Assembly: GCF_000314855.2 (NCBI RefSeq)
Contig: NZ_KB233222.1
Span: 1,617,369 to 1,681,368, forward strand
Length of the DNA stretch: 64,000 nt
Direction of reading: 5' to 3'
Source: Providencia burhodogranariea DSM 19968
GTDB taxonomy: Bacteria > Pseudomonadota > Gammaproteobacteria > Enterobacterales > Enterobacteriaceae
This document shows, in pieces, positions 24,898 through 35,160 of this stretch. The translations under genes were made by a program, and so were the position numbers. The notes under the pieces are model-generated. The model saw nothing but the letters and a program-made list of their open reading frames with translations, searched no databases and was not told the origin of the DNA. Each line of letters begins with the position of its first letter. Position 1 is the first letter of the stretch.

Positions 24898-25272
24898 TTA
24901 TTCCACATATAACCAATTCAACTTTTTATGATGTTTGGCCTTTACCACATTCGTAAATAATTTGTTTTCACTCATTATATTCACTAGCGAATGGGAACAA
25001 CAACTCAGAACTCTCATGGCCTGATCTTTTGTTGCAGGGCAAAAAGAGGTCAATATATCAATAATTAAATCTCGCGGCTTATTCCCATTTTTAACTAATG
25101 CTTCCCACGTAAAACGATTACGCTTTTCTAGATAACGAGCTGCTGCTCTATTCATTAGGTATAGCTCAGCAGCAGATGCTGCTGACTCAAACATATCATT
25201 CTTATAATGACGTTGATTTAAATACTCACGAAGTTTTTTATTTACAATAAAGTTAAGAACGAATTGATCCAT
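24898..25272 (-). CDS. Unrecognised 124-residue protein
   Basis: A very good ribosome binding site (AAGGAG, seven bases before the ATG at 25272) marks it as a real gene. The protein starts MDQFVLNFIVNKKLREYLN and is helical, with many Ala, Leu, Arg and Lys, and a pair of cysteines (VLSCCSHS) near residue 88. It lacks a signal peptide or transmembrane helix, so it is probably cytoplasmic. It is separated from tpx by the tpx terminator only, and from tyrR by 437 bases. I know no family or function, and it is not in this position in E. coli. Confidence 0.65.
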   Translation of the reverse strand: MDQFVLNFIVNKKLREYLNQRHYKNDMFESAASAAELYLMNRAAARYLEKRNRFTWEALVKNGNKPRDLIIDILTSFCPATKDQAMRVLSCCSHSLVNIMSENKLFTNVVKAKHHKKLNWLYVE

Positions 25273-25709
25273 AGCAGCTCCTTGCAGCGCGCGAATGGCA
25301 TTGCGATATCAATTATCACCACTGAAACTTTACATACACCTTTAAATCAGCATTTAGCCAATCTAAGTATAGTTCGTTTTTTATACAAATGAATGTTAGT
25401 AATGGTGAAATAATTGCCAGTGATCACAATTATAAAAATTTGCTCTTCGTGCTTTACATACTCAAAACGCCAAGATGCTGATAATCAACAAGCAAAGCTA
25501 TCTAAAACATCGATAAGCAGACAAAATATCTGCATTATCAACGTAATATTTAATTAAATAACCATTTTTGTTAGCTTGACTAATTCGCTGATATTAGCGG
25601 TCATATTCTTTAGTTACCTCATTAGGCTAAGCAATTCTTATAGTTGAATTTGGCAAATATAAATCAAAATAATAGTAATCAAAAAGCAAGCTTAATCCCC
25701 TACTCACTA
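25273..25709. other. Intergenic gap between the unknown gene and tyrR
   Basis: AT-rich. No terminator with a good T run was identified for tyrR, and no ORF was found. Confidence 0.4.
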
Positions 25710-27269
25710 TTATTCTTGTTCTTTTTTCTGGCTGAGCCCATATTCGCGTAACTTATTTGCAATAGCTGTATGAGAAACATCAAGACGCTTAGCTAATTTC
25801 CTTGTGCTCGGATAATCACGATATAAGCGTGATAATACTGATGATTCATAACGCTTAGTAATTTCATCTAATGAACCATTTAATGAATCAACTGGAATTG
25901 CTTGCAAATTATCCGTATCAGGCAGATCGATATCTTGTGAGTTCAACACATCACCTTCCAATTGGCTTAATCCTTGATAAAGCGCATTACGCAATTGCCT
26001 AACATTACCAGGCCAATAATAACGACTTAAATAATCAATTAGAGAGGGAGCTATACGAGGTTTAGATATATTCAGCTCTTTTGAAAAATTGGTGACGAAT
26101 ACTTCTGTCAGAGGCAAAATATCTTCTTGTCTATCACGTAAGGGCGGAACTGTTAACGTTAAAACATTAAGGCGATAATAGAGGTCTTCTCTAAATTTTT
26201 TCTGCGCAACAAGTTCAGGAAGATTTTTTTGTGTTGCACAAATGACACGCACATTAACGTTAACTTCTCGTTCTTCACCAACACGCCTAAATGTTCCATC
26301 ATTGAGAAAACGCAGTAATTTGATTTGCATTTGTGAAGACATTTCTGCAATTTCATCTAATAAAACCGTTCCACCATTCGCTTGTTCGAAGAAACCTTTT
26401 TTACCTTCAATTGCGTTAGGATAAGCTCCCGCCGCATAACCAAATAACTCACTTTCAACTACATTATCAGGCAGTGATGCACAGTTTAATCCCAAGAACG
26501 GTGCGTTACCGCGAGCGCTGTGTAAATGACATGCTTTAGCGAGTATATCTTTGCCTGTACCGGTTTCACCAACTAATAATAGTGGTTCATCTAACATAGC
26601 AATGCGCTTTGCTCGCTCAACAACATGTGCCATAGCTGGACTTTTGGCGACGATCAAGTCAAATCCTGCATTATCAGCGTTAACTATCTGTTTGCGCTGA
26701 TTATCCAAAATTACAGCTGACTTCAGAAGCAAAACCGCACCAGTGCAATGCGATTTCCCATTTTCATCCGCTAAAATAATAGGTGTCACTTGCATAAGGT
26801 AATCATTACCTTTCACTGTAATTTTTTCAGTATAAGGCTCAGGTTCTTCACGTTCAAACCAACGTTGTAACCCATTACTACTAACGAGTTGCGAAAATGT
26901 TTTTTGTTTTATTTTCGTTTCATCGACACCAAATATCTGAAGCGACATCGGATTAACTAATTCGATATTTAATTTGTTATCAATAGAGAGAACCGGCTCT
27001 GGAAATGAATTTAATAAGGCCCACACCGCCTTATGCACACGTTCTGATGGCATAAAAAAGACTCGGCGAACATCAATTACGCCATTTATACGCCGTATTT
27101 CTGCCATTAATGTACTAAATACCTGAAAATCAACAGGTGTAAAATTAAGGTATATTCGCCTTTGCGCTGATATTTCAATGCCTTTAAGATCAATATTTTG
27201 TAAAACCAATAAATCAAGTAATTCACGTGTTAGACCAATACGGTCTTGGCAAGTAACTTCGAGGCGCAT
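25710..27269 (-). CDS. tyrR: Transcription regulator TyrR
   Basis: 519 residues, normal for TyrR. Order of domains: an N-terminal ACT-like domain (MRLEVTCQDRIGLTRELLDLL), a PAS domain (about 80-190), and a sigma-54-type AAA+ domain with Walker A GETGTGKD (about residue 234), Walker B LLDEIAEMS and RLNVLTLTVPPLRDR. The GAFTGA loop is replaced by GAYPNA, as expected for a TyrR that works with sigma-70. A C-terminal HTH (TRKLAKRLDVSHTAIANKLREYGL) follows. It represses or activates aromatic amino-acid biosynthesis and transport genes, with tyrosine and phenylalanine as effectors. It lies upstream of tpx, the E. coli neighbourhood. Confidence 0.95.
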   Translation of the reverse strand: MRLEVTCQDRIGLTRELLDLLVLQNIDLKGIEISAQRRIYLNFTPVDFQVFSTLMAEIRRINGVIDVRRVFFMPSERVHKAVWALLNSFPEPVLSIDNKLNIELVNPMSLQIFGVDETKIKQKTFSQLVSSNGLQRWFEREEPEPYTEKITVKGNDYLMQVTPIILADENGKSHCTGAVLLLKSAVILDNQRKQIVNADNAGFDLIVAKSPAMAHVVERAKRIAMLDEPLLLVGETGTGKDILAKACHLHSARGNAPFLGLNCASLPDNVVESELFGYAAGAYPNAIEGKKGFFEQANGGTVLLDEIAEMSSQMQIKLLRFLNDGTFRRVGEEREVNVNVRVICATQKNLPELVAQKKFREDLYYRLNVLTLTVPPLRDRQEDILPLTEVFVTNFSKELNISKPRIAPSLIDYLSRYYWPGNVRQLRNALYQGLSQLEGDVLNSQDIDLPDTDNLQAIPVDSLNGSLDEITKRYESSVLSRLYRDYPSTRKLAKRLDVSHTAIANKLREYGLSQKKEQE

Positions 27270-27507
27270 GGATAGAAACCTTCAGCAGAAATAATTGTGG
27301 GTAGGATATCTTAACGTGATTTGTTGAAGGAATACAGTAGCTGTGTCACATATTGTTGACAGCTAGAATTTACATGAAGAACAATCTAAAAATCACTATC
27401 ATAGCAATAAATAATAAAGGAATGAGGAAGGCTTATTGCTATTACAAGGTTTCTTACTGGCAAGCCTACTTTACTATTTAATACGGCCTGCCAGCATTAT
27501 TTTATAT

Positions 27508-28566
27508 TTATTTTTTTGGCTCCTTTTTGCTCGGGACTGCATTTTTTAATTGACTGAGCAACTGACCTCGAAAATCCGCTAAACGCGGTTTATCATCAAT
27601 CCATGGCAGTGGTCGGCATAGCTCCATTGCTTTTATACCAAGTCTAGCAGTCAACAAGCCCGCACCAATCCCCTGAGCTGCTCGAGTAGATAGACGTGCG
27701 GTAATATCCTGTGATAACCAATCCATACCTACCTCACGGATCAACTCAGAGGCCCCAGCAAATGCAATATTAATCAATACCATACGAAATAGACGAATTC
27801 GACTATAATAGCCTAATTCAATGCCATAAATGGCTGCAATCCGGTTAATTAATCGAATATTACGCCACGCGATAAATGCCATATCAACAATGGCTAAAGG
27901 ACTCACCGCTATCATTAGCGCTGATTCAGCGGATGAACGGCTAATTTCTTTTCGAGCCTGCTCATCGAGAATTGGCTGAACTAGTTTGCTATATAGCTCC
28001 ACAACTTCACGATCATTATGCGTTTCATGAACAGTGGCTTGCCAACTCTGTACCGCGGGATGTTGCGATGAAAGTGCCGATTGTTTTGCTAGTTTTTCAC
28101 AAAATACTTTCCCTTGCCCCATCCCATGGCTATTCAGAAGCTCTCTAGCAACATCTCGCTCCTCAGCACGTTCCCTTAAACGATAAAGACGACGCCACTC
28201 AGTAAAAATAGAGCCAATACCCGCAACAACGATTAACCCTCCTGCGGCGGCTGTACCTAAAGCAGTCCAATCCTGTGTTACCCACGATGTGTGGATCCAA
28301 ATACCTAATTGAGCGATAACACTGACACCAAATAAACCAACAGCCGCACCAACTAATCGACGCCAAAAGCTGCGTTTAGGCTTTAATGCTTCATTGATTA
28401 AACTTTCAACTTCACCATCTTGAGCATCTTGCTCAATTTCAATATCAACAGGAACAAAGCTGTGTAGCTCTTGTGTATCAAAATAATGTGCCTTTTTAAG
28501 TTCTTCAGCATCAGCAGTAGTATTTTTTTGTGTAAAATCAATCCGTTGTTTTATTGGTTCATTCAT
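27508..28566 (-). CDS. ycjF: YcjF, DUF697-type membrane protein
   Basis: 352 residues, matching E. coli YcjF (353). It has two or three hydrophobic segments (about 75-105 and 210-280), including [18 protein letters not shown], and a conserved C-terminal [27 protein letters not shown]. It is an inner-membrane protein whose molecular role is unknown. It starts within the stop of ycjX (28563-28566, ATGA overlap), so the two are translated together. The ycjX-ycjF pair lies downstream of pspD, as in E. coli, where they belong to the psp and heat-shock neighbourhood. Confidence 0.92.
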   Translation of the reverse strand: MNEPIKQRIDFTQKNTTADAEELKKAHYFDTQELHSFVPVDIEIEQDAQDGEVESLINEALKPKRSFWRRLVGAAVGLFGVSVIAQLGIWIHTSWVTQDWTALGTAAAGGLIVVAGIGSIFTEWRRLYRLRERAEERDVARELLNSHGMGQGKVFCEKLAKQSALSSQHPAVQSWQATVHETHNDREVVELYSKLVQPILDEQARKEISRSSAESALMIAVSPLAIVDMAFIAWRNIRLINRIAAIYGIELGYYSRIRLFRMVLINIAFAGASELIREVGMDWLSQDITARLSTRAAQGIGAGLLTARLGIKAMELCRPLPWIDDKPRLADFRGQLLSQLKNAVPSKKEPKK

Positions 28567-29960
28567 TTCAATTTATCTCCCAACAAAAACTCAAGTGCAC
28601 TATCCATACGAATATGTGGCAATGGCTGGTCGAGTGGTATTTGACGAGGACGGAAATTTTCAAATTCAAATCGTTGTTTTTGCCAAAAATCTTCGTTAGG
28701 TAGGCGCCTTGGCACTTCCCCTGGATAGAAAGTCATTGATTGACCATCCGTTAAGCGTTGCCCCTTTAAAGCCGGAAGCTTTTCTCCTTTATAGTCGACT
28801 ATGCCACTTTCAGTTGCTTGAATTGAAGCAAGCCCAATACAATCCATGCTTATCCCTTCAAATGCTGCATTTTGCCAAGCTTCTTGTACTAGCTGTTGTA
28901 ATAACGAGACTAAATTAGCATGCTGTTCAGGCGTAACATGGTCTGATTTACTCGCCGCAAACAAGAGTTTATCAATACAAGGTGAAAACATGCGTCTGAG
29001 CAGAGTTCGCTTACCATAGTGAAAACTACGCATCAATTGTGTCAGCGCCATCCGCATATCATTAAAAGCATCGGGACCACTATTCAACGGTTGAAGGCAA
29101 TCCACCAGCACAATTTGCCGATCAAAACGCTGGAAATGATCTTTATAAAATCCTTTTACGACATTTTCACAATAATACTGATATCGGCGTTGTAACATCC
29201 CTATGTTGGTATTTTTATCCGCTTGAGCTAGTTTTTTCTCACCTATTTTTTCGATATCTGGCCAAGGGAAAAATTGTAATGCAGGTGCTCCAGCGAGTTC
29301 ACCAGGAAGAACAAAACGACCCGGCTGAATAAAATGTTGCCCTTTATCTTTACATTGTTGTAGATAATTAGTGTAGGCAACAGAAATAGCCGCCAATAAA
29401 TTTTCGTCTGCTGGTGCCAATGGGTCACATGTTTGGCATAATGCAAGCCACTTTTTAGCTAATTTATCACGCTCCCCTTTTTGCACAGTTTTCATTTGCT
29501 GCGACCATTCCAAGTAGCTTTGATCTAACATTGGAAGATCGAGTAACCACTCCCCTGGATAATCGACTATTTCGAGATACAAAGAAGAATTATCAACAAA
29601 ATGGCGCAAAAAGGAATCATTCGACCGATAATGCAGTTTCAATCGTATTTCACTGACACCACGCGTGGGGGTTGGCCATTGAGGCGAATTGCCATATAAC
29701 TGGGCAATTCCCTCATCATAAGTAAAGCGTTGAATTGAAAAATCACGCTGTGGGATGCGCTTGACGCCAAGCAAACGTTTATCACGCGCTGCTGAAAAGA
29801 GTGGTAAGCGTGCCCCGCTATTGGCATTCAATAACTGATTCACAAGAGAAGTAATAAATGCCGTTTTTCCACTACGGCTTAGTCCCGTTACTGCGAGCCT
29901 GACATGGCGATCTACACCTCGATTCACCAAATCCGTCAATTCATTTTGCAGCCGTTTCAT
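28563..29960 (-). CDS. ycjX: YcjX, DUF463 putative P-loop GTPase
   Basis: The start at 29960 ([26 protein letters not shown]) has GGGAGA upstream, and an ATG five codons earlier is worse. 465 residues, as in E. coli. Walker A is [10 protein letters not shown] (about residues 29-38), with [13 protein letters not shown] as the switch/Walker B region. Both belong to the DUF463 family of probable GTP-binding stress proteins. It is cytoplasmic, possibly membrane-associated with YcjF. The stop overlaps the start of ycjF by four bases. It sits about 130 bases after pspD, on the same strand. Confidence 0.93.
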   Translation of the reverse strand: MKRLQNELTDLVNRGVDRHVRLAVTGLSRSGKTAFITSLVNQLLNANSGARLPLFSAARDKRLLGVKRIPQRDFSIQRFTYDEGIAQLYGNSPQWPTPTRGVSEIRLKLHYRSNDSFLRHFVDNSSLYLEIVDYPGEWLLDLPMLDQSYLEWSQQMKTVQKGERDKLAKKWLALCQTCDPLAPADENLLAAISVAYTNYLQQCKDKGQHFIQPGRFVLPGELAGAPALQFFPWPDIEKIGEKKLAQADKNTNIGMLQRRYQYYCENVVKGFYKDHFQRFDRQIVLVDCLQPLNSGPDAFNDMRMALTQLMRSFHYGKRTLLRRMFSPCIDKLLFAASKSDHVTPEQHANLVSLLQQLVQEAWQNAAFEGISMDCIGLASIQATESGIVDYKGEKLPALKGQRLTDGQSMTFYPGEVPRRLPNEDFWQKQRFEFENFRPRQIPLDQPLPHIRMDSALEFLLGDKLK

Positions 29961-30089
29961 ATTTCTCCCACTCAATCGATATTATTAATGCTTAATTTAG
30001 CATAAATTCGACATCGCCATTTTATAGATAGCGAATTGCCTTATGATATTTTATCGATTACCACGTTATTTTAGTTTAAATCTCCTCGG

Positions 30090-30272
30090 TTATTTTACTC
30101 TTCGTTTTATAAAATAACCAATAACCCACTTGCTACCGGCTATTTTTAATAACTTGCCAATAATACCACCAGGCCCATAGGTTAATGCTAATGTAGCAGC
30201 TATTGTTAACCCTTTACTGATAGCTTGCTTTTTCGCTAGCTGTTTTAGTTTACGTTTAATATCAGTTTGCAT
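30090..30272 (-). CDS. pspD: PspD-like small protein
   Basis: 60 residues, shorter than E. coli PspD (73). The common pattern is a basic start, then a hydrophobic stretch with LALTYGPGGIIGKLLK, where E. coli has ALRYGPAGVAGW, followed by a basic tail. It is peripherally membrane-linked in E. coli, with an undefined role in the phage-shock response. AAGGTAA lies upstream of the ATG. It lies 108 bases beyond pspC, separated by the inverted repeat 30317-30349, so it may be expressed less than pspABC. Similarity is limited, and the context supports the name. Confidence 0.75.
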   Translation of the reverse strand: MQTDIKRKLKQLAKKQAISKGLTIAATLALTYGPGGIIGKLLKIAGSKWVIGYFIKRRVK

Positions 30273-30316
30273 AAGATTACCTTACTTAGTACTTCCGCAT
30301 CAGTTTTATGTTATTT

Positions 30317-30349
30317 AGGTAAATACTTTAGGGAATAAAGTATTTACCT
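30317..30349. terminator. Perfect inverted repeat between pspC and pspD
   Basis: A 14-bp perfect stem (30317-30330 with 30336-30349) around a 5-base loop, lying in the spacer between pspC and pspD. On the psp strand the T run after it is short, so it may only reduce read-through or protect the upstream mRNA. Confidence 0.55.
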
Positions 30350-30380
30350 TATTCCCAGAAACACGATGGCAAGATAATTA

Positions 30381-30737
30381 TTATAAATTACGAAACTTAC
30401 TGTTAACAGTATAGGTATCTGACGTTACATAGCGTTCTATTTGGCGTAATCGTAACTCACCAGATTTTAGTTGCGCATCGACCTCATTAAATAAATTTGT
30501 CACTTCAGGACCAATATCTTGTTCACCGCGATAACCACTAGGCGCTGGTTGTACAATGAAACACATCACAATATACAGAATCAGTGTTATCCCAAAACTC
30601 ATAAACAGTGCAATTACTGCAAGCGCTCTGACCAAAGCAACCGGTAAGTCTAAATATTGCGCAAGACCAGAACAGACACCACCAAATACTTTACGATCAG
30701 TTAAGCGGTATAATTTACGGTTGCGAAAATCAGTCAT
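30381..30737 (-). CDS. pspC: Phage-shock protein C
   Basis: 118 residues from the ATG at 30737, whose A is the last base of the pspB stop codon (TAATG overlap). GGAGG inside pspB is the ribosome binding site. An ATG five codons earlier would lie further inside pspB. The sequence shows the PspC domain (VFGGVCSGLAQYLDLPVALVRALAVI), a membrane helix (about 38-62) and a conserved C-terminal QIERYVTSDTYTVNSKFR. PspC senses envelope damage with PspB and relieves PspA inhibition of PspF. Length matches E. coli (119). Confidence 0.95.
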   Translation of the reverse strand: MTDFRNRKLYRLTDRKVFGGVCSGLAQYLDLPVALVRALAVIALFMSFGITLILYIVMCFIVQPAPSGYRGEQDIGPEVTNLFNEVDAQLKSGELRLRQIERYVTSDTYTVNSKFRNL

Positions 30738-30970
30738 TATTTTTGCCTCCAATTAGGATGTTCTGCATCTAGAATGTCTTCTAACGTTTTGATTCGTTGC
30801 TGCATACGTTGTGATTGCTCTGCAAGCTGCACTAAACGCTGAATTTCATTTTCTGTTAGCTGACTCCCCTGCCCGTTATTTTTTTTACTGTAGTGTAACC
30901 ACAACCAAAACGGCAGAATAAAGACTATAAAAACAATCAATACGAGAAACAGAAAAACATAGCCCATCAC
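30737..30970 (-). CDS. pspB: Phage-shock protein B
   Basis: 77 residues (E. coli 74). An N-terminal membrane helix (VFLFLVLIVFIVFILPFWLWLHY) is followed by a leucine-zipper-like coiled coil and the invariant ending LEDILDAEHPNWRQK. PspB is an inner-membrane partner of PspC that recruits PspA upon membrane stress. It is translationally coupled to pspC and belongs to the sigma-54 operon led by pspA, 85 bases after the pspA stop. Confidence 0.95.
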   Translation of the reverse strand: MMGYVFLFLVLIVFIVFILPFWLWLHYSKKNNGQGSQLTENEIQRLVQLAEQSQRMQQRIKTLEDILDAEHPNWRQK

Positions 30971-31055
30971 ATTTCCTTATATCAAATGGTTATATTTACC
31001 CTTTGCCATAGCGCAGCAAATTAGCTGCGCTTGGTACGTTGGGAATGATACAAAA

Positions 31056-31727
31056 TTACTGATCTTTATTCGTATTCATTTTAGCTTTAAGTGCAGCTAA
31101 CTGCGCGCTAATTTCATCATCAGCTTTAAGCTCAGCAAATTGCTGATCCAACGATTTTTGTTTACCAATACCATAACTTTGTGCTTCACCTTCCATGTGA
31201 TCAATACGACGTTCGAATTGTTCAAAACGCGCCATAGCCTCATCCAATTTACCACTATCCAGCTGACGGCGAACATTACGGCTAGACTGCGCAGCCTCTA
31301 AACGCACTGTCATTGACTGTTGTTTTGCTCGAGTTTCTTGCAATTTATTCTCAAGCTCAGTAATTTCACTTTTTAAGCGAGTCAGGGTTTCTTCAACGAT
31401 AATTAACTCATGCTTTAATGTATCAACCATTGAATTGACTTTTTGCTTTTCAATCAGCGCTGCACGGGCTAGGTCTTCTTTATCCTTGACCAATGCAAGC
31501 TCTGCTTTCTCTTGCCAGTCAGCAACCTGTTTTTCGCCCATCGCGATACGACGTTCTAAACCTTTCTTTTCTGCCAAAGTACGAGCAGATGTTGAACGAA
31601 TTTCGACTAACATATCTTCCATTTCCTGAATCATCAGGCGGATCATTTTTTGCGGATCTTCTGCTTTATCCAGTAAAGATGCGATATTTGCATTAATGAT
31701 GTCGGCAAAACGTGAAAAAATACCCAT
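31056..31727 (-). CDS. pspA: Phage-shock protein A
   Basis: 223 residues, an IM30/PspA coiled coil from start to end. [36 protein letters not shown] is the amphipathic N terminus and the rest is heptad helices. PspA holds PspF inactive in unstressed cells and, when released, oligomerises on the inner membrane to limit proton leakage. It is first in the pspABC(D) operon, with a sigma-54 promoter (31859-31843) about 115 bases upstream and pspF divergent beyond it. Confidence 0.97.
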   Translation of the reverse strand: MGIFSRFADIINANIASLLDKAEDPQKMIRLMIQEMEDMLVEIRSTSARTLAEKKGLERRIAMGEKQVADWQEKAELALVKDKEDLARAALIEKQKVNSMVDTLKHELIIVEETLTRLKSEITELENKLQETRAKQQSMTVRLEAAQSSRNVRRQLDSGKLDEAMARFEQFERRIDHMEGEAQSYGIGKQKSLDQQFAELKADDEISAQLAALKAKMNTNKDQ

Positions 31728-31842
31728 TATTTATTTCCTCTTGATGGATTTTATCATTCAGTAGAGCCTCAACCCGATTTTGGCTTCCAACCAATACGTG
31801 ATGCTCCGTTTATATCATTGTATTCATTTACGATGTAAATAT

Positions 31843-31859
31843 AGCAAGCATCGTGCCAA
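31843..31859 (-). promoter_or_regulatory. Sigma-54 promoter of the psp operon
   Basis: Read on the reverse strand, TTGGCACGATGCTTGCT fits the -24/-12 consensus TGGCAC-N5-TTGCW. It lies in the pspA-pspF divergent region, where PspF activates transcription from upstream sites. The region beyond it toward pspF (31860-31979) is AT-rich and may hold the PspF and IHF sites. Confidence 0.9.
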
Positions 31860-31979
31860 CTTTTAAATCACATGATAACCTAATGATTTATAAACTATAA
31901 ATTATTTTAGTATTCATTATTGATATTCTAACCTATAGTTTATACAGGTCAATAAAACCAACTATTGGTAAAAATAACC

Positions 31980-32975
31980 ATGAAAAACACTAACGATTCT
32001 ATTTTAGGTAATTCATCTAATTTTTTAGATGTCCTTGAACGAACATCTGAACTCGCTAAGCTCAGCAAGCCTATCCTCGTAATTGGTGAGCGAGGTACCG
32101 GTAAAGAACTGATTGCCGATCGTTTACATTACCTTTCCACTCGTTGGCAAGAGCCTTTTATCTCTCTTAATTGCAGTGGCCTCAATGAGAATTTACTGGA
32201 TTCTGAGCTATTTGGACATGAGGCTGGCTCTTTTACGGGAGCGCAAAAACGCCATCAAGGTCGTTTTGAACGAGCTGATAAAGGAACTCTTTTTCTTGAT
32301 GAGCTCGCTACTGCACCGATGTCAGTACAAGAGAAATTATTACGTGTCATTGAATACGGTGAATTAGAGCGGGTCGGTGGTAGCCAATCACTTAAAGTTG
32401 ATGTGCGGCTTGTTTGTGCAACTAATGCGAACCTACCTGAGTTAGCTAAGCAAGGTCGTTTTAGAGCTGATTTACTCGATAGGCTGGCATTTGAAGTTAT
32501 TCGAATCCCACCTTTACGTGAGCGATTGTCCGATATTATGTTGCTCGCAGAGCACTTTGCTATCGCAATGAGTGGTGAATTAAAACGCCCTTATTTCAGT
32601 GGATTTAGCCCAAAAGCACAGCAAACACTAGAGCAATATCAATGGCCAGGTAACATTCGCGAGTTAAAAAACGTCGTTGAACGCTCTGTTTATCGCCACG
32701 GTGATAGTGAAGAACCTGTCGAGTCAATTATCATTGACCCATTCGGCGAAAAACTTGCTGAACTCTCAACTTCTAGCGAAATAACTATCGATACGATGAT
32801 ACCTTCTTTACCTTGTGATTTGCGCTTTTGGCAACAACAAAGTGAAAAGAAATTGGTTGAAAAATCGTTGAAATACAGTAACTCAAATCAACGTAAAGCC
32901 GCAAAAATATTGTCTTTAAGTTACGACCAATTAAGAGGTTTAATTAAAAAGCATCAAATTAGCCTTGATAACTAA
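31980..32975 (+). CDS. pspF: Phage-shock operon activator PspF
   Basis: 331 residues from the ATG at 31980 (a TTG five codons earlier is less likely). It is a sigma-54 activator lacking a receiver domain: Walker A GERGTGKEL (about residue 38), GSFTGA in place of GAFTGA (the loop that contacts sigma-54), Walker B LFLDELATAPM, and a C-terminal HTH (NQRKAAKILSLSYDQLRGLIKKH). PspF drives psp transcription and is held inactive by PspA. It is divergent from pspA, as in E. coli. A RyhB-family gene and repeat D follow. Confidence 0.95.
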   Translation: MKNTNDSILGNSSNFLDVLERTSELAKLSKPILVIGERGTGKELIADRLHYLSTRWQEPFISLNCSGLNENLLDSELFGHEAGSFTGAQKRHQGRFERADKGTLFLDELATAPMSVQEKLLRVIEYGELERVGGSQSLKVDVRLVCATNANLPELAKQGRFRADLLDRLAFEVIRIPPLRERLSDIMLLAEHFAIAMSGELKRPYFSGFSPKAQQTLEQYQWPGNIRELKNVVERSVYRHGDSEEPVESIIIDPFGEKLAELSTSSEITIDTMIPSLPCDLRFWQQQSEKKLVEKSLKYSNSNQRKAAKILSLSYDQLRGLIKKHQISLDN

Positions 32976-33003
32976 AGCCTGCTTATATTGCCTTAAGTAA
33001 TAA

Positions 33004-33045
33004 TTTTCAATTCGAATAAAAATTGCCTCTCAAAGAGCAAGAGTA
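33004..33045 (-). repeat. CTAGGG-type interspersed repeat, fragment D
   Basis: Read on the reverse strand, CTCTTTGAGAGGCAATTTTT then ATTCGAATTG aligns with the inner part of copies A and C. It lacks the CTAGGG end, so it is a fragment. Confidence 0.4.
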
Positions 33046-33161
33046 CTTGGTAACTTTTAGCAAAATGATTTTAAAATCATTGGCGTGATAACGGTAAATC
33101 ACAGAAAATAGTTATTCATGACGATATTATTTGCTCTATCCCCACTCACTAGATTTTAATC

Positions 33162-33253
33162 AAAAAAAAGCCAGCACCCAAGCTGGCTATAAAAAACACT
33201 GGAAGCAATGTGAGCAATGTCATGCCTCATTTGAGAGCGATTCTCTATGAGAC
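33162..33253 (-). ncRNA. ryhB: RyhB-family iron-responsive small RNA (copy 2)
   Basis: On the reverse strand the core at 33221-33201 is identical over 21 nt to that of the copy at 7525-7545. The RNA ends in the stem AGCCAGC/GCTGGCT (33188-33169) and eight T, like the E. coli RyhB terminator. The promoter TTGCAA-17-TATCAT (-10 at 33266-33261) places the start near 33253, about 92 nt. A Fur box overlaps it. The 5' halves of the two copies differ, so their target sets may differ. It lies between pspF and sapA and is transcribed toward pspF. Confidence 0.92.
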
Positions 33254-33262
33254 AAAGCGAAT

Positions 33263-33281
33263 GATAATAGTTATCACTATT
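33263..33281. promoter_or_regulatory. Fur box over the second RyhB promoter
   Basis: Reverse strand AATAGTGATAACTATTATC matches 15 of 19 positions of the Fur consensus and overlaps the -10 and spacer of the RNA promoter. Confidence 0.8.
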
Positions 33282-33474
33282 ATTTGCAAATCATTTAATG
33301 CGATATTTTCTCATTAACAGTTAATTAGCTGATTTTTCATTCATTATATTTTATTGCGATTTTTCTTGTTATCGCTCGCTATAATAGCCTTAAATATTAA
33401 CAATATTTTGCTTATACCCTCTCAGGCCATTTTTACGCTACAATACAGCATTTCAGGTTAACGATATCAGTGCT

Positions 33475-35160
33475 ATGCGCCTAATAACTTTTTGGCTTTT
33501 GTTTACTCTTTCACTATCAGCTCAAGCTCTTAGTGGCAATATGTCATATAAAGACACCGTGGCGAATGATGTTCCAAAAGACATACGCCAAAATGGTTTT
33601 ATTTATTGTGTGAATGGCATTGTAACCACATTTAACCCTCAGTTGGTCAGTAGTGGTCTGATAATTGACCCTCTAGCTGCTCAACTTTATGATCGCCTAT
33701 TAGATGTTGACCCATTTACTTACCGGTTAACCCCTGAAGTAGCCTCTCGCTGGGAAGTGCTTGATAATGGCGCAACGTATCGCTTAACGTTACGTAAAGA
33801 CGTTAAATTTCAAAAAACACCATGGTTTACGCCAACCCGTAATATGAACGCAGATGATGTGGTGTTTAGTTTTTCTCGTATGTTCGAGACTCACCACCCT
33901 TATCATTACATCAATGGTGGTCGTTATCCCTATTTTGATAGTTTACAATTTGCCAATAGTGTACAAAGTATTCGTAAACTTAATGATTATACTGTTGAAT
34001 TTCGACTCAATGCACCTGATGCTTCGTTTTTATGGCATTTAGCCACACACTATGCACCAATATTATCGGCTGAATATGCTGACTACCTTTCCAGTATTAA
34101 TCGCCAAGAAATGATCGATTGGCGCCCTGTCGGTACAGGTCCATTTCGTTTAGATGATTATCAGGCAGGTCAATTTGTTCGTTTGATGCGCAATAATAAC
34201 TATTGGAAAGGTGAACCACGCATGGAAGAAGTCGTTATTGATGTAGGAGCTGGAGGGACAGGCCGTATTTCCAAATTATTAACTGGGGAATGTGATGTAT
34301 TAGCTTACCCAGCAGCCAGTCAACTATCTGTTTTACGCGATGATCCTCGTTTACGTATTTCAATGCGCTCAGGAATGAATATTGCTTATTTGGCCTTTAA
34401 TACCAGTAAGCCCCCACTTAATCAACTCAAGGTGCGTCAAGCTATCTCTTATGCAATTAATAATGAGCGGCTGATTCAATCAATCTATTATGGTACGGCA
34501 GAAACTGCTGCCTCTATTCTGCCTAGAGCATCTTGGGCTTATGATAACCAAGCAAAAGTGACCGATTACAATCCTGAGCTATCTAAAAAAATATTAAAAG
34601 AATTGGGTCTTGAAAACCTCCGACTAGAACTTTGGGTGCCTGTTGCTTCACAATCCTATAATCCTAGTCCTTTAAAAATGGCCGAACTTATTCAAGCCGA
34701 CTTAGCACAGGTCGGTATTATCATGAATATTCGCTCTGTTGAAGGTCGTTTTCAGGAAAATCAATTAATGGATCGCTCTCATGATATGACGCTTGCCGGT
34801 TGGACGACAGACAGTAACGATCCTGATAGCTTCTTTCGTCCACTTTTAAGTTGTGCTGCGATAGCATCTCAAACTAACTTAAGTCATTGGTGCAAACCTT
34901 CTTTCGATGAAATACTCCATAAAGCCCTACTGACTGAGCAACTTGCTGCTCGTATTGATTACTATCATCAAGCTCAACAAATATTAAGTGAGGATTTACC
35001 CGTTTTACCACTCGCTTACTCTTTACGACTGCAAGCCTATCGCTTTGATATGAAAGGTCTTGTTATTAGCGCATTCGGTAATACTTCATTTGCGGGGGTT
35101 TACCGAGATATGGGAGACAATAATCACCAAACTGATAATAAACAGGAGCTGCAACCATGA
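33475..35160 (+). CDS. sapA: Peptide ABC transporter substrate-binding protein SapA
   Basis: 561 residues with a Sec signal peptide ([20 protein letters not shown]) and an SBP_bac_5 domain ([54 protein letters not shown]). SapA is the periplasmic component of the Sap transporter, first described for resistance to antimicrobial peptides and also linked to putrescine export and potassium uptake through SapD. It is the first gene of sapABCDF, whose stop overlaps the sapB start by four bases. Confidence 0.95.
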   Translation: MRLITFWLLFTLSLSAQALSGNMSYKDTVANDVPKDIRQNGFIYCVNGIVTTFNPQLVSSGLIIDPLAAQLYDRLLDVDPFTYRLTPEVASRWEVLDNGATYRLTLRKDVKFQKTPWFTPTRNMNADDVVFSFSRMFETHHPYHYINGGRYPYFDSLQFANSVQSIRKLNDYTVEFRLNAPDASFLWHLATHYAPILSAEYADYLSSINRQEMIDWRPVGTGPFRLDDYQAGQFVRLMRNNNYWKGEPRMEEVVIDVGAGGTGRISKLLTGECDVLAYPAASQLSVLRDDPRLRISMRSGMNIAYLAFNTSKPPLNQLKVRQAISYAINNERLIQSIYYGTAETAASILPRASWAYDNQAKVTDYNPELSKKILKELGLENLRLELWVPVASQSYNPSPLKMAELIQADLAQVGIIMNIRSVEGRFQENQLMDRSHDMTLAGWTTDSNDPDSFFRPLLSCAAIASQTNLSHWCKPSFDEILHKALLTEQLAARIDYYHQAQQILSEDLPVLPLAYSLRLQAYRFDMKGLVISAFGNTSFAGVYRDMGDNNHQTDNKQELQP

